Positions 7,609 to 16,439 of a DNA stretch of 34,811 bases are shown in pieces. Where the stretch lies: NCBI GenBank assembly GCA_023488455.1, contig JAMDDV010000004.1:1-34811 (forward strand), read 5' to 3'. Positions within the stretch are counted from its first letter, which is position 1; every line of letters begins with the position of its first letter. The position numbers and the translations under genes are program-made. The notes below the pieces were generated by a model. The model saw nothing but the letters and a program-made list of their open reading frames with translations, was not told the origin of the DNA and did no database searches. Source of the stretch: Actinomycetota bacterium. Its GTDB lineage: Bacteria > Actinomycetota > Humimicrobiia > Hakubellales > JAMDDV01.

Positions 7609-8868
7609 TTGGCTTCCAGAGGATCGTTAACTAAAAGCAAAAAACTCTTCATATACATAGCCTTGGTATTTATGGGCGGTGCGGCCATGCTCATATATTC
7701 CTACAAGGTGAACCCCAACTTTTCAATCAACGGGGCGGTAGTTTTCGGACTTCTTCTGTTCCTTGCAAATAACATGTCCGTATCACTCCCGAGAGCTGGA
7801 TCAGTGTCTGTCGCAAATGGTTTGGCGTTGGCTTGTCTGTTTATTTTTGGTCCAACTACCGCTTCCATGATTTCGCTTCTTGAGCTCTTAAATATCTCTG
7901 ATATCAGATCCAGAAAAGCGTGGTATAAATATCTTTTCAATGCAGGTCAATTATTAATTTCAATAACTGCAGCTGGCTTTATATACTGGCTCTTCAATCT
8001 GAACATCGCTGAGAGATTTTCGCTCATGCTGGCACTAGCCATCTTCTGTTCTTCACTTGCTTATTATCTTTTTAATACATGGCTTACGGCAATTGCCATA
8101 TCAATCTCCGAGGGAGTTTCACCGCTTAACCTCTGGATATACAATTTTTTATGGATACTTCCATTTCATGTTATAGTCACGATTATTGCTGTCGGCGTTT
8201 CAATGCTCTACTTGAGTTATGGCTGGGTATCGCTGTTGTTCACCGTGCTTCCGTTGATCCTTGCGCAGTATATTTATCTGCTTTCCATCAGGGAAAGGAA
8301 ATCTGTGCTTGAGAATATCATTAACCTTGTGAGGATCATGGAGGCGAAGGATGAATATACTGCTGGCCATTCAAAGAGGGTTGCTGAATATGCAGAGAGA
8401 ATAGCGCGAGAACTTGGGTTAAATGAGTATGAAGTTGACAGGCTAAAAAATGCAGCTTATCTGCACGATGCTGGAAAAGTACAGGTTGAGCTCAGCGTAC
8501 TGCATAAAAAGGACCCTCTTACTAAGTCCGACTGGGAAATGATCAAAAAACATTCGACGATCTCTGCGGACATAGCAAGGGATATCCCAATTACGAGATC
8601 GATTGCAGATGTTATCCTGCATCATCACGAAAGATATGATGGAGAAGGCTATCCAAATCACATCTCTGGTAATCAGATACCGATGGCTTCATGTATCCTT
8701 AGCGTTGCAGATGCTTTTGATGCGATGACGACCAAAAGGCCTTACCGTAATGCGATGATCCTGGAGGATGCAATTAAGGAAATTATGGACAATAGTGGTA
8801 AAATGTTTAACCCAGAGGTCGTTAAAGCATTTCTCAAGGTTGCAGAAAAGAATAGTTTTTCCATTTGA
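7609..8868 (+). CDS. Multi-pass membrane HD-GYP phosphodiesterase
   Basis: A 419-residue protein. Residues about 14-225 contain roughly seven or eight hydrophobic spans with a conserved-looking PRAGSVSVANGLALACLFIF region, forming a membrane sensor part. The cytoplasmic HD-GYP domain covers about 235-415, with HDAGK at 286-290 and HHHERYDGEGYP at 338-349. The family hydrolyses c-di-GMP to pGpG or GMP. The TTG start directly follows an in-frame TAA; the next in-frame ATG, at 7672, would cut into the first span. It is followed 17 nt later by the MFS gene. The twin micropeptides upstream make this a candidate receptor for a peptide or membrane cue, but that is inference. Confidence 0.9.
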   Translation: MASRGSLTKSKKLFIYIALVFMGGAAMLIYSYKVNPNFSINGAVVFGLLLFLANNMSVSLPRAGSVSVANGLALACLFIFGPTTASMISLLELLNISDIRSRKAWYKYLFNAGQLLISITAAGFIYWLFNLNIAERFSLMLALAIFCSSLAYYLFNTWLTAIAISISEGVSPLNLWIYNFLWILPFHVIVTIIAVGVSMLYLSYGWVSLLFTVLPLILAQYIYLLSIRERKSVLENIINLVRIMEAKDEYTAGHSKRVAEYAERIARELGLNEYEVDRLKNAAYLHDAGKVQVELSVLHKKDPLTKSDWEMIKKHSTISADIARDIPITRSIADVILHHHERYDGEGYPNHISGNQIPMASCILSVADAFDAMTTKRPYRNAMILEDAIKEIMDNSGKMFNPEVVKAFLKVAEKNSFSI

Positions 8869-8885
8869 TTTAATAAACGGGTTCT

Positions 8886-10112
8886 ATGAAATCATCAGAT
8901 AGCGCTGGAACTTATTTTACATTATTTAAGAATCGCGACTTCTCATTAATCTGGAGCAGTCAACTAATATCTACTCTTGGTAATGATTTTCATTTTATTG
9001 CTCTTATGTGGCTTGTCTATCAGTTAACTGGCTCGCCGTTAAAGATGGGACTGGTGCTCACGTTCAGCTATCTACCGCCCGTTTTATTTGCAACCCTGAT
9101 GGGAGTTTATATTGATATTTGGGACAGAAAAAAAGTAATGATTTTTGCGGATCTGTCCCGTGCGCTTTTTGTTTTTCTATTGCCCCTGCTGTATTTTCTT
9201 GGAGTGCTGCAACTCTGGATAATATTCCTTATCACCTTCCTGGTCTCAGGACTTACGGTTATCTTTGAGGCTTCATTTAATTCTTTCATACCAAATATTG
9301 TGAACAAGCATGAGATAATACAGGCAAACTCGCTCAATCAGGCGACTTTTCAGATAACCAACATTTTCGGGTCTGCGCTTGCTGGAGTCTTGATAGCTAC
9401 AATAGGCACCCTTAATCTCTTTTTCATCGATTCGGTTTCTTATTTTTTTTCAGCCATTTTCATTTTAATCATAAGAAGATCGGGTGCGGTGTCTTCTATT
9501 AAGAAGTTAAGGGAGAAGTTCACCTTCCGGGTGAGGGAGGCGCTTTCGTTCATATATACTAATAAAGTCATTCTGACGATTACGTTAATGATGGCATTTA
9601 TGAATTTCGCATTAGGACCGCTTAATGTGCTTGTCCCGGTTTTTTCGGAGAAGGTCCTTAACGCTGGGCCTGAAGGGTTTGGTTTTATAATGTCGTCTTT
9701 CTCGCTGGGGCTTCTTGTCGGCGCCTTTTTAGTTGGGAAGTTAGCGCCCAAGCTCAAGAAGGGATTTCTAATATATTCAGGTGTTATCTTGATGGGTTTA
9801 TCTTTCGTGTTATTTGCTCTATCAAAAAACCTGGCACTATCTATAATCTTAATTTGCATCGTGGGGTTCTTTTTCTCTGCCCCGAAAGTGCTTGGCATCA
9901 GCATAACGCAGGATTATGTGCCCGATAATATCAGAGGACGTATCTTCAGCGTACAGCTCACCATGGCAAATATCATGTTTCCGATCTCCATGTTTCTGTC
10001 TGGAGCGCTTGCTCAGCGCGTGAGTGTAAACCTCATTTTCATCATTGCTGGATTTATTATGATATTGAATGGGCTGTTTGGGATGTTCACTAAAAGTCTT
10101 CGGAGGGTATGA
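8886..10112 (+). CDS. MFS efflux transporter (MFS_3/EntS-like)
   Basis: A 408-residue protein with about twelve hydrophobic spans. It begins with FKNRDFSLIWSSQLIS, a typical opening for this MFS branch. The cytoplasmic loop between spans 2 and 3 contains YIDIWDRKKVMIFADLSRA, the equivalent of MFS motif A. The family exports small molecules such as siderophores and drugs by proton antiport; the substrate cannot be told. It lies 17 nt after the HD-GYP gene, and its stop overlaps a possible ATG of the next gene. Confidence 0.88.
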   Translation: MKSSDSAGTYFTLFKNRDFSLIWSSQLISTLGNDFHFIALMWLVYQLTGSPLKMGLVLTFSYLPPVLFATLMGVYIDIWDRKKVMIFADLSRALFVFLLPLLYFLGVLQLWIIFLITFLVSGLTVIFEASFNSFIPNIVNKHEIIQANSLNQATFQITNIFGSALAGVLIATIGTLNLFFIDSVSYFFSAIFILIIRRSGAVSSIKKLREKFTFRVREALSFIYTNKVILTITLMMAFMNFALGPLNVLVPVFSEKVLNAGPEGFGFIMSSFSLGLLVGAFLVGKLAPKLKKGFLIYSGVILMGLSFVLFALSKNLALSIILICIVGFFFSAPKVLGISITQDYVPDNIRGRIFSVQLTMANIMFPISMFLSGALAQRVSVNLIFIIAGFIMILNGLFGMFTKSLRRV

Positions 10113-10114
10113 TT

Positions 10115-10678
10115 ATGTTTAAAAAAGTAGTGAAGAGTTTTTTTAAAAACTTTTTATTCTTTGTGCTGGGCTTTGGAATTGGATTCATAATTTATTATTT
10201 CATTCCGACTCAAAGTGTGGATACGATCCTGGGGTACAAATATGTTCAGAGCATTTTTGGCATAAAACCAGCAGCAGAGTTTGCATCAAATTGGAGTATG
10301 TTTGGGGTCGTGCTCCTGACCAACTTTGTATCTGTTGTCTGTCTTTTCTTTCTTGGCTGGTTGATGGTAGGCCCTGCTGCGAGCACGTTGCTTGGCATCA
10401 TACTCTCACTGCTTCTTTTTACCGGGCCTCTCCGGCACGGAATGGCCATCGCTATTCCCATACTTGCTCTGATCGTGATTGAGTCATTGTATCGGCTTTT
10501 AGCTATTACCACCGGAACATCCTTGATCAAGCGCAAGGAGTATATGGGCAGGCATTTTGTGCAGGAGTCGGTAATAAAAGTAAAGAGAGATAAGCACCCG
10601 TTAGGTTATGTGCTGTTGGTAATCCTGATTTTAGGCTTGCTCGTCTATGGTGCTTATTATGAGGTCTTTCTGTTTTAA
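10115..10678 (+). CDS. Small multi-pass membrane protein of unknown function
   Basis: I place the start at ATG 10115, 7 nt after GGAGGG (10102-10107); the in-frame ATG at 10109 is too close to that site. The product has 187 residues with about five hydrophobic spans, with most of the chain in or near the membrane, and a short basic segment around YMGRHFVQESVIKVKRDK. I do not recognise a family. It is the last gene of the 7382-10678 cluster. Its final 48 nt overlap the 3' end of the convergent M28-like gene. Confidence 0.75.
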   Translation: MFKKVVKSFFKNFLFFVLGFGIGFIIYYFIPTQSVDTILGYKYVQSIFGIKPAAEFASNWSMFGVVLLTNFVSVVCLFFLGWLMVGPAASTLLGIILSLLLFTGPLRHGMAIAIPILALIVIESLYRLLAITTGTSLIKRKEYMGRHFVQESVIKVKRDKHPLGYVLLVILILGLLVYGAYYEVFLF

Positions 10679-11842
10679 AGAGACTCGATCATCCAGCAGG
10701 ATGATCATTTCTTTAATCAAGCTAAAGGATTTTAGCATTACTTCATCGTCGATATTTGTCACTGAGTCTCGCCGTGAATAAATATTTGCAGGATATCCAT
10801 CTTCAAGTCCTAATATGCTGATACCCTTTAAATTGCTGGATAGGATTATCATGCAATCGGTATTTGGACCCTGATACTTCACCGGTTCTAACTCTTCAAG
10901 GCCGATGAATTTTGATGCTTGAGATGCTATATCCTGGAGTTCCTGGGAGCACTGGTATTTGAAGATGTTGCCCTCTGCAGAAGTAAATGCGATCCTACCT
11001 GCTCCCACTGCGGTGATGTTTATGAACATTTTATCTTCAAAATCACCTCTATTTTTAGGGATGAAATTAATTATGCCAGATGAACTGCACTCCTTAGCTC
11101 CTGTGAATAAAAATGTGAGGTTTAGATTTTCTGGTTGATCTTTTGAAAAATAGCCGACAAGCTCCATCAACACCGCCACGCCTGATGCATTGTTATTCGC
11201 TCCTGGAGATTGCTCCTTTCGGAGCAGGTCCGCTGCAGTAATGATAGCAATGAAGAGTATGTATGCTAGAAAAATGAATGATATCCAGTGAAGTGGCCTG
11301 TATAACCAGTAGATCCTCCTGAAAATTAAGAGTGCACTTAACCCATACAGAAGGGTTACAATTACCATCGAGAATGACAGCAGTTTGAATATTAAGCCAA
11401 AGTATTTTTTTATGCGAGATTCAAATATGATATTCGGTATTGAGCTGTCGTAATTTGCCAGGAGCACGATATCTTTTCTTCCGAGTTTGCCCTTTATTGA
11501 GGCAATGATGTTCTGACTGTAACCCCTTTTCATGATTTTCGAGACTATTGGATTTCCGCTGTTCTCTGCAGCAAAAGATATAAGTGCGACAACTGATATG
11601 AGAAAGCCGGCGTACGGTTCCCTGAGATAGGCAAGCCCTGAAATTAAAAATAGACAAAGTAGAAGTAGCCAAACTATGTTTTGATCAGGGAAGGAACTGA
11701 ACTCAACCTTTTCCACCTTCAGGTTAAGTGAATCCAGAAAATTGTAAATGTAATCAGCAGCAAGCCTCTCCTGTCCTGACGCTGCTTTTCGCTGTCCTAT
11801 ATCATACGATAGCTTAATGATGTGTTCCTTAATTTTGCTCAT
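10631..11842 (-). CDS. M28-family membrane protein, probably inactive as a peptidase
   Basis: ATG 11842 gives 403 residues; an in-frame ATG at 11872 would add ten. The chain has an N-terminal soluble part, paired hydrophobic spans, a middle membrane region and a C-terminal M28-like domain. The fold is recognisable from SPGANNNASGVAVLMEL, FLFTGAKECSSSG and a final RRDSVTNID. Most zinc ligands are replaced: HxD reads NYD, the bridging Asp of GANDNASG is Asn, the EE pair is KE, and the last His is Tyr (NIYSRRD). It may be a pseudoenzyme that binds peptides or wall material. It is convergent with the upstream operon and divergent from apt. Confidence 0.8.
   Translation of the reverse strand: MSKIKEHIIKLSYDIGQRKAASGQERLAADYIYNFLDSLNLKVEKVEFSSFPDQNIVWLLLLCLFLISGLAYLREPYAGFLISVVALISFAAENSGNPIVSKIMKRGYSQNIIASIKGKLGRKDIVLLANYDSSIPNIIFESRIKKYFGLIFKLLSFSMVIVTLLYGLSALLIFRRIYWLYRPLHWISFIFLAYILFIAIITAADLLRKEQSPGANNNASGVAVLMELVGYFSKDQPENLNLTFLFTGAKECSSSGIINFIPKNRGDFEDKMFINITAVGAGRIAFTSAEGNIFKYQCSQELQDIASQASKFIGLEELEPVKYQGPNTDCMIILSSNLKGISILGLEDGYPANIYSRRDSVTNIDDEVMLKSFSLIKEMIILLDDRVSLKQKDLIISTIDEQA
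10687..10706 (+). terminator. Hairpin at the convergent gene ends
   Basis: A perfect 8-bp stem, GATCATCC (10687-10694) and GGATGATC (10699-10706), with an AGCA loop, followed by ATTTCTTT. It lies 9 nt after the stop of the plus-strand operon and inside the coding end of the M28-like gene. Confidence 0.55.
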
Positions 11843-11876
11843 GTGTTTCTCTTCGAGGTAAACCTGCCGCATTTGG

Positions 11877-11904
11877 TATAATTAACAAACGCTCGGAAAT
11901 TATA
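11877..11904. promoter_or_regulatory. Divergent -10 boxes between M28-like gene and apt
   Basis: TATAAT on the plus strand (11877-11882) faces apt, and TATAAT on the minus strand (11899-11904) faces the M28-like gene. Neither has a good -35 box, so both calls are moderate. Confidence 0.45.
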
Positions 11905-11939
11905 TCATTTGACGTAAAGGGTAGCAGAAGGAGAAATCT

Positions 11940-12473
11940 ATGGATCTAAAATCAAGGATAAGAGCAGTTCCAGACTTTCCCAAAAAGGGGATAGTGTTTC
12001 GGGACATAACACCACTTCTACTTGACAGCGATGCGTTCAGGTTCGCTGTTGATCAGATCGCAGAACATTTTAAGGATAAGAAGGTAAATAAGGTACTCGG
12101 AGCTGAAGCAAGAGGATTTATATTTGGCGCGGCGTGTGCCTACAGGATGGGAGTTGGATTCATACCTGCAAGAAAGCCTGGGAAGTTGCCATGCAAGACC
12201 AGTCGCATGGAGTACGGGCTTGAGTATGGCGTTGATGCGCTGGAGATTCATTATGACGCAATAAAGCCAGGCGACAGGATTCTTATAATAGATGACCTGG
12301 TTGCGACTGGTGGCACCGCAAAGGCTAAGACAAAACTGGTTGAGCAGGAAAGCGGAATAGTGGTCGGAATTGCGTTTGTCATAGAGCTGTCGTATTTAAA
12401 GCCCAGGGAACTATTGAAAGGTTATGATATATTTACGTTGATTGATTTTTCTTCTGAGGAAGAGGGGATTTGA
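11940..12473 (+). CDS. apt: Adenine phosphoribosyltransferase
   Basis: A 177-residue protein close to the usual Apt length. It opens with SRIRAVPDFPKKGIVFRDITPLL, contains EARGFIFGAA, and has the PRPP-binding loop ILIIDDLVATGGTAKA. It makes AMP from adenine and PRPP in the cytoplasm (purine salvage). AGAAGGAG lies just upstream of the ATG. The next gene starts immediately after its stop. Adenine is also a product of 5'-methylthioadenosine or adenosylhomocysteine breakdown, a possible functional link with the MTA phosphorylase at 33552. Confidence 0.95.
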   Translation: MDLKSRIRAVPDFPKKGIVFRDITPLLLDSDAFRFAVDQIAEHFKDKKVNKVLGAEARGFIFGAACAYRMGVGFIPARKPGKLPCKTSRMEYGLEYGVDALEIHYDAIKPGDRILIIDDLVATGGTAKAKTKLVEQESGIVVGIAFVIELSYLKPRELLKGYDIFTLIDFSSEEEGI

Positions 12474-12842
12474 TTGGCTAAGGATGAAGAAAAAAAGCAA
12501 GAGGATTTAAAGGGTCAAGAAGAAAAACCTGACGATAAGAATGAGAGGGAAAAGCAGGAAGAGATCCTCAGGCAGCTAAAAGAAGAGCTTGAAAAACTCA
12601 CAGTTAAGGATATCGTTTTTCAGATGATGGTCTCTCTTTCCAGTCTTGGATATGAAAAGCTGGGTTTACCAAAGGAGACCAACGCTGCGAAAAAAGATAT
12701 TGTCCAGGCAAAGCTGGCCATAGATTGCCTTTCTGCTTTGATTGATGTATGCGAGAAGAGCATGAAACCAGAAGAGCTGTCAAGCTATAAAGCCGCTGCA
12801 GCAAATCTTAAAATTTCTTTTGTCAAGGAGTCAAGTAGTTAG
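12474..12842 (+). CDS. DUF1844 family protein
   Basis: A 122-residue protein with a TTG start directly abutting the apt stop. Residues 1-40 are highly charged and probably disordered. The rest matches the DUF1844 pattern: LTVKDIVFQMMVSLSSLGYEKLGLP, then KKDIVQAKLAIDCLSALIDVC. Function is unknown. It is common as a small conserved gene in operons with metabolic genes. It is followed 5 nt later by amrS. Confidence 0.85.
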   Translation: MAKDEEKKQEDLKGQEEKPDDKNEREKQEEILRQLKEELEKLTVKDIVFQMMVSLSSLGYEKLGLPKETNAAKKDIVQAKLAIDCLSALIDVCEKSMKPEELSSYKAAAANLKISFVKESSS

Positions 12843-12847
12843 ATTTA

Positions 12848-13870
12848 ATGAAGGAAGCCCTACTTTATAAACAATTGGAAAAGTCCCGGGTGAGCTGCGA
12901 AGTTTGTCCCAGAAACTGTGTTGTCGCTCCCGGCGGGCTTGGTATTTGTAAAGCCAGACAGAACATAGACGGTAAGTTTTATACCTTGATTTACTCCCTG
13001 TGCTCTTCAATTGCTGCTGACCCAATAGAGAAGAAGCCTGTTTTTCATTTCTGCCCCGGGAGCATAGTGCTATCCCTTGGTACCCTGGGGTGCAATCTTA
13101 GATGTAAGCATTGTCAGAACTGGCAGATTGCCCATGCTGATGCGCTTAAAGATGGCAAAAACCTCGAGGTCCTGGAGCCACTGCAGCTTATTGAGCTTGC
13201 AAGGAAGACTTCAAGCAAAGGAGTGGCATGGACGTATAATGAGCCAACTATCTGGCTTGAGTACATCCTTGAGGGCGCAAAGTTATGCAAAGAGAATGGC
13301 CTCTATACGGTTGCTGTAACTAACGGCTACATAACAGAAAAGGCACTTGACCTTATTGGCCCATACCTTGATGTCTTTAGAGTTGATATCAAGGGTTTTA
13401 CCTCTGAAGCATACTTTAAGATTGCAAAAGTTAAGGATTTTACGCATATCTTGATAGCGACAAAGCGCGCCAAGTTTAAGTGGAACTGCCATGTTGAGGT
13501 TGTAACGAACGTAATCCCCACCATAAATGACGATGCAGAGCAGTTAAGAGGGATAGCGACGTGGATTGTAAATGAGCTTGGCCCTGAAACACCCTGGCAT
13601 GTAACCAGGTTTATGCCATACCTGGAATTTTCGCATTTACCTCCAACGCCTCTTGATAAGATTGTTGAGGCAAGAGATATCGGACTGGCCAGCGGTTTGA
13701 AGTTCGTGTACGTTGGGAATGTGCCGGGCAATGAGGGTGAGAATACAATATGTCCCAACTGTGGGCAGGTTGCTGTTCGAAGGCGAGGATTTTACGTGAG
13801 CTCCTATAAGGTCAAAAGCGGAAAATGTGCCAACTGTGGTGAGGATCTAAACATAAAGGACAGCTGTTAG
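12848..13870 (+). CDS. amrS: AmmeMemoRadiSam system radical SAM enzyme
   Basis: A 340-residue protein. The radical SAM motif is C82-x3-C86-x2-C89 in LGCNLRCKHCQNW. The N-terminus has CEVCPRNC and GICKAR, and the C-terminus has two CxxC pairs (CPNCG, CANCG) for zinc or a second metal, all typical of AmrS. The family sits with AmrA and AmrB (Memo/AMMECR1 proteins) in an uncharacterised modification system, but neither partner is in this window. It is co-directional with apt and DUF1844. Confidence 0.92.
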   Translation: MKEALLYKQLEKSRVSCEVCPRNCVVAPGGLGICKARQNIDGKFYTLIYSLCSSIAADPIEKKPVFHFCPGSIVLSLGTLGCNLRCKHCQNWQIAHADALKDGKNLEVLEPLQLIELARKTSSKGVAWTYNEPTIWLEYILEGAKLCKENGLYTVAVTNGYITEKALDLIGPYLDVFRVDIKGFTSEAYFKIAKVKDFTHILIATKRAKFKWNCHVEVVTNVIPTINDDAEQLRGIATWIVNELGPETPWHVTRFMPYLEFSHLPPTPLDKIVEARDIGLASGLKFVYVGNVPGNEGENTICPNCGQVAVRRRGFYVSSYKVKSGKCANCGEDLNIKDSC

Positions 13871-13882
13871 GGTGGGTCGATT

Positions 13883-14710
13883 TTGATCAGAGAAGCGACC
13901 AGCGCTGAACTCATCAAAATTTGGGATAGTTCGCAAAAACTCAATAAAATATTTACTTCTTTTAACAACTTCAATCTCTATTACAGGAAACAGCGCAGGT
14001 CAGTGTTCACGAGCGTTGAGCATGGTGAAATGAAGGGCAGCGCCGTCATAGGGTTCTGGAGGGATCAGGATGATACTATAGCAGTATGGGATCTCTGTGC
14101 ACCTCAGGAAGATGTATCTGAATGGATTAAGTATATAAAAAAGGAAGTTAATTCACTTGGTGCTAATACCCTTGCAGTCATTGATCCTCCAATTGAGCTT
14201 ATTGATATGCTGCTGGAATCGGATTTTAAATTATTTCAATCGGTCAATATGCTTCAATGCCAGGAAATTTCAGTAGAAAAAATTACCGAAGTTGCACAAT
14301 TGAGGCGGATCGGGAAAGAAGACTACTCTATAGTGCTTGAAATAGATGATGAGTGTTTTTTGGGGTTCTGGAAGCTTTCTGATAATCTCATAAGAAGGAT
14401 AGTAAGTGACCTGAGCAAGAAAGTTTATGCATATATGGCCATGTATGAAGGTAAAAATGTTGGATATGTCATGGGAAATGCCAATGTGAATGAAGGCAAT
14501 ATAGCAAGGATCGCAGTTTTACCTGACTTTCAGGGGCTTGGCATTGGGAGGCAGTTGCTGGCGACCGTTTTGCGCGAGATGCAAGCAGATCGCGTCCAGA
14601 AAGTTAATATTCACACTCAGTTGGATAACGAGAAGGCCAAAACCCTTTATAAAAACTTTGGTTTTTACGAAACAGGGCTTGGTTTTGATATCTATCTAGC
14701 TGATATTTGA
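13883..14710 (+). CDS. GNAT acetyltransferase
   Basis: A 275-residue protein with a TTG start, 12 nt after amrS. The C-terminal half (about 140-270) is a GNAT domain with acetyl-CoA site IARIAVLPDFQGLGIGRQLL and the closing motif AKTLYKNFGFYETG. The N-terminal half resembles a second, degenerate GNAT fold, so it may be a tandem-GNAT protein. Substrate unknown. It is the last gene before tRNA-Arg. Confidence 0.85.
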   Translation: MIREATSAELIKIWDSSQKLNKIFTSFNNFNLYYRKQRRSVFTSVEHGEMKGSAVIGFWRDQDDTIAVWDLCAPQEDVSEWIKYIKKEVNSLGANTLAVIDPPIELIDMLLESDFKLFQSVNMLQCQEISVEKITEVAQLRRIGKEDYSIVLEIDDECFLGFWKLSDNLIRRIVSDLSKKVYAYMAMYEGKNVGYVMGNANVNEGNIARIAVLPDFQGLGIGRQLLATVLREMQADRVQKVNIHTQLDNEKAKTLYKNFGFYETGLGFDIYLADI

Positions 14711-14797
14711 TCGTGCACTAGGATTTCTGATCTTGATAATAGTTTACGCTTGCTTATTTGAATCAAACAGTATCGGAAGTGATAATATTGTTGTTGT

Positions 14798-14872
14798 GTC
14801 CCTGTAGCTCAGTGGAGAGAGCGCAGGCCTCCGGAGCCTGGTGCGCCGGTTCGAGTCCGGCCAGGGACTCCA
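14798..14872 (+). tRNA. tRNA-Arg (anticodon CCG)
   Basis: Full cloverleaf: acceptor GTCCCTG (14798-14804) with CAGGGAC (14862-14868), anticodon stem CAGGC (14824-14828) with GCCTG (14836-14840), anticodon CCG (14831-14833), T stem GCCGG (14845-14849) with CCGGC (14857-14861) and loop TTCGAGT. CCA is encoded at 14870-14872. The discriminator base (14869) is T, unusual for tRNA-Arg; the copy of this 3' end at 17220 has A there. Confidence 0.95.
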
Positions 14873-14881
14873 GATTTCATT
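14862..14881 (+). repeat. attL-like direct repeat in tRNA-Arg 3' end
   Basis: CAGGGACTCCAGATTTCATT, repeated with one mismatch (T to A at the discriminator) at 17220-17239. It covers the tRNA 3' acceptor strand and 9 nt beyond CCA. Confidence 0.8.
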
Positions 14882-15486
14882 CAAATTACCCTGTTTACCA
14901 GGTGTTTTATCGCTTAATATTATTCTAAAGAGATAAATAATCCCTTAAAAGATACCTGTGGAGAGCGCAGGACTCTTATGAAGTTACAATTATATAAATA
15001 GGAGTATGAGTTAATCAGTTTCCAGATTCAGGGGTTTATGGGGGTGAGACGCCGTGAGTCTCCTTTCCTGCTCGTAGTATATCTTTTTAGTAACCCCTTC
15101 TCTTACACTATATGCCCGGCCAATTAAATTACTAATGATACTTAAGTAACAAGTACATATCATAGTAGCCCGAATAAATCGCTTCCTAATTGCCTATTGA
15201 CACAAAATTTTGCAAAAAATCAGGGAAAAATCGGGGTAAAAACACGAAAAAAGCATACAAAATTAGCGAAAATTAAAGGAAATCTAAGGGGGAAATGCAT
15301 ATCTAACCTATTTCTTCTGTAAATTTCTATTGAATACAGTATTGAGGTTGGATATTTACCAGTTGACATGCACAACCTAAGTATCTTCTTTCAATTAATA
15401 TGCAGGAGATATAAGTGGAATTCACTAACCAGCCCATCAAATAATTTATATTCTGACTGAGTGACACATTTGTCCTTTTAATTGTT
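14882..15486. other. Noncoding left part of the islet with a tRNA-like fragment
   Basis: No convincing gene. GTGGAGAGCGCAGGACTC (14959-14976) closely resembles the D-arm/anticodon-stem part of tRNA-Arg (14812-14828) and looks like a tRNA fragment. Around 15050 a hairpin GAGAC-loop-GTCTC lies in a more GC-rich patch (about 15025-15115) that could be an RNA. A TTGACA at 15197 has no matching -10. Confidence 0.4.
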
Positions 15487-15708
15487 ATGGCTTTAACAAT
15501 CGATATTATTGAGGCTTACATTAAAAGGACTGGTAATAAAATAAAAGGTAAAGTGATTTGGAAAGAGGATCAGAACTGTTTTACTTTACAGTTACCACCA
15601 TCGAAAGCGGATAGAAATATTAAACCAACTATTTTCGTAGACTTAGTTGTTTGGAAAACAGCAAATGTTCTGAGTAATATTTACGAAAATCCAAATCTTT
15701 TTAATTAA
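15487..15708 (+). CDS. Small hypothetical protein (73 aa) in the islet
   Basis: ATG start, no good ribosome binding site. The 73-residue product mixes short amphipathic stretches (IDIIEAYIKRTGNKIKGKV, FVDLVVWKTANVLSNIYENP) with no membrane span, and I recognise no family. It is AT-rich, like its neighbours. It could be a small regulator or an accessory protein of the downstream pair, or a fragment. The 170 nt after it hold only a GC-rich hairpin CTGCC/GGCAG near 15744-15765. Confidence 0.5.
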   Translation: MALTIDIIEAYIKRTGNKIKGKVIWKEDQNCFTLQLPPSKADRNIKPTIFVDLVVWKTANVLSNIYENPNLFN

Positions 15709-15878
15709 ACCCAAGAAACTAAAGATTAGAAAAAATTTCTTAGTGCTGCCGGGTGGGGCCTTGGCAGGTGGTTTAGAAGTATTTGTAAATAAAATAATAG
15801 GCACCTACTACTTGACATATGAGATAATATTAATGTTTTTAAAATATATCCTTAACCCACCAAAAGGGGGATTCATCA

Positions 15879-16439
15879 ATGAGTTATGACGTTAATAAGC
15901 TTGTTGATATTCTATCCTTATTAGCAAAAAGTAATCAAGAATTGACTAAACTTAGAATTAATAAACTTCTTTATTTTATAGATAAATTTCATCTACGAAA
16001 ATATGGCCGTTTAGTTCTTGATGATAAATATATTGCGCTGCAACTTGGACCAGTAGCAGAAATTTCAAACAATATCTTAGATGATTTTATTTCGTTTGAG
16101 GGAAATTACAAAGGCTATCTTAAAGAATGTTTTAATGTCGGTAAAAATAAAAAAGGCTATCCGGAATTAAAAATTAAAAAGGAATGTGATTTGGGTCTAT
16201 TATCGAAATCAGAAAAAGAAATAATTGTAGAAGTTATATCTAAATATGGTGAGTTTTCGACACTAAAATTAGTAGATATTTCACATCAAGAAAGAGCTTG
16301 GAAAGAAACCATACAACCTGAGGAAATAGACTATAAACTTCTACTCGATGGTATCCCAGATGATAAAAGAGAGCTAATAGAGGAATTAATAGAATTAGAT
16401 CGAGAAAATGAGTTACTGGTAGCCGAACTCAATAAATGA
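15879..16439 (+). CDS. Panacea-domain (DUF4065/SocA-like) antitoxin
   Basis: A 186-residue protein, ATG preceded by AAAAGGGGG. Panacea features are clear: LTKLRINKLLYFIDKFHLRK near the N-terminus, then YIALQLGPVAEISNNIL, then LSKSEKEIIVEVISKYGEFS and LVDISHQERAWKET. This domain is an antitoxin module known to pair with many unrelated toxins. The C-terminal tail (about 150-186) is strongly acidic and could wrap the toxin. Its stop overlaps the start of the next gene (ATGA at 16436-16439), the usual arrangement of a type II toxin-antitoxin pair. Confidence 0.85.
   Translation: MSYDVNKLVDILSLLAKSNQELTKLRINKLLYFIDKFHLRKYGRLVLDDKYIALQLGPVAEISNNILDDFISFEGNYKGYLKECFNVGKNKKGYPELKIKKECDLGLLSKSEKEIIVEVISKYGEFSTLKLVDISHQERAWKETIQPEEIDYKLLLDGIPDDKRELIEELIELDRENELLVAELNK

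Noticed and set aside
9440..9904. 154-aa minus-strand ORF inside the MFS gene
   Set aside because: Antisense shadow of a clear twelve-span transporter; no family resemblance or ribosome site.
13327..13758. 143-aa minus-strand ORF inside amrS
   Set aside because: Mirror frame of a well-conserved radical SAM gene with intact cluster motif.
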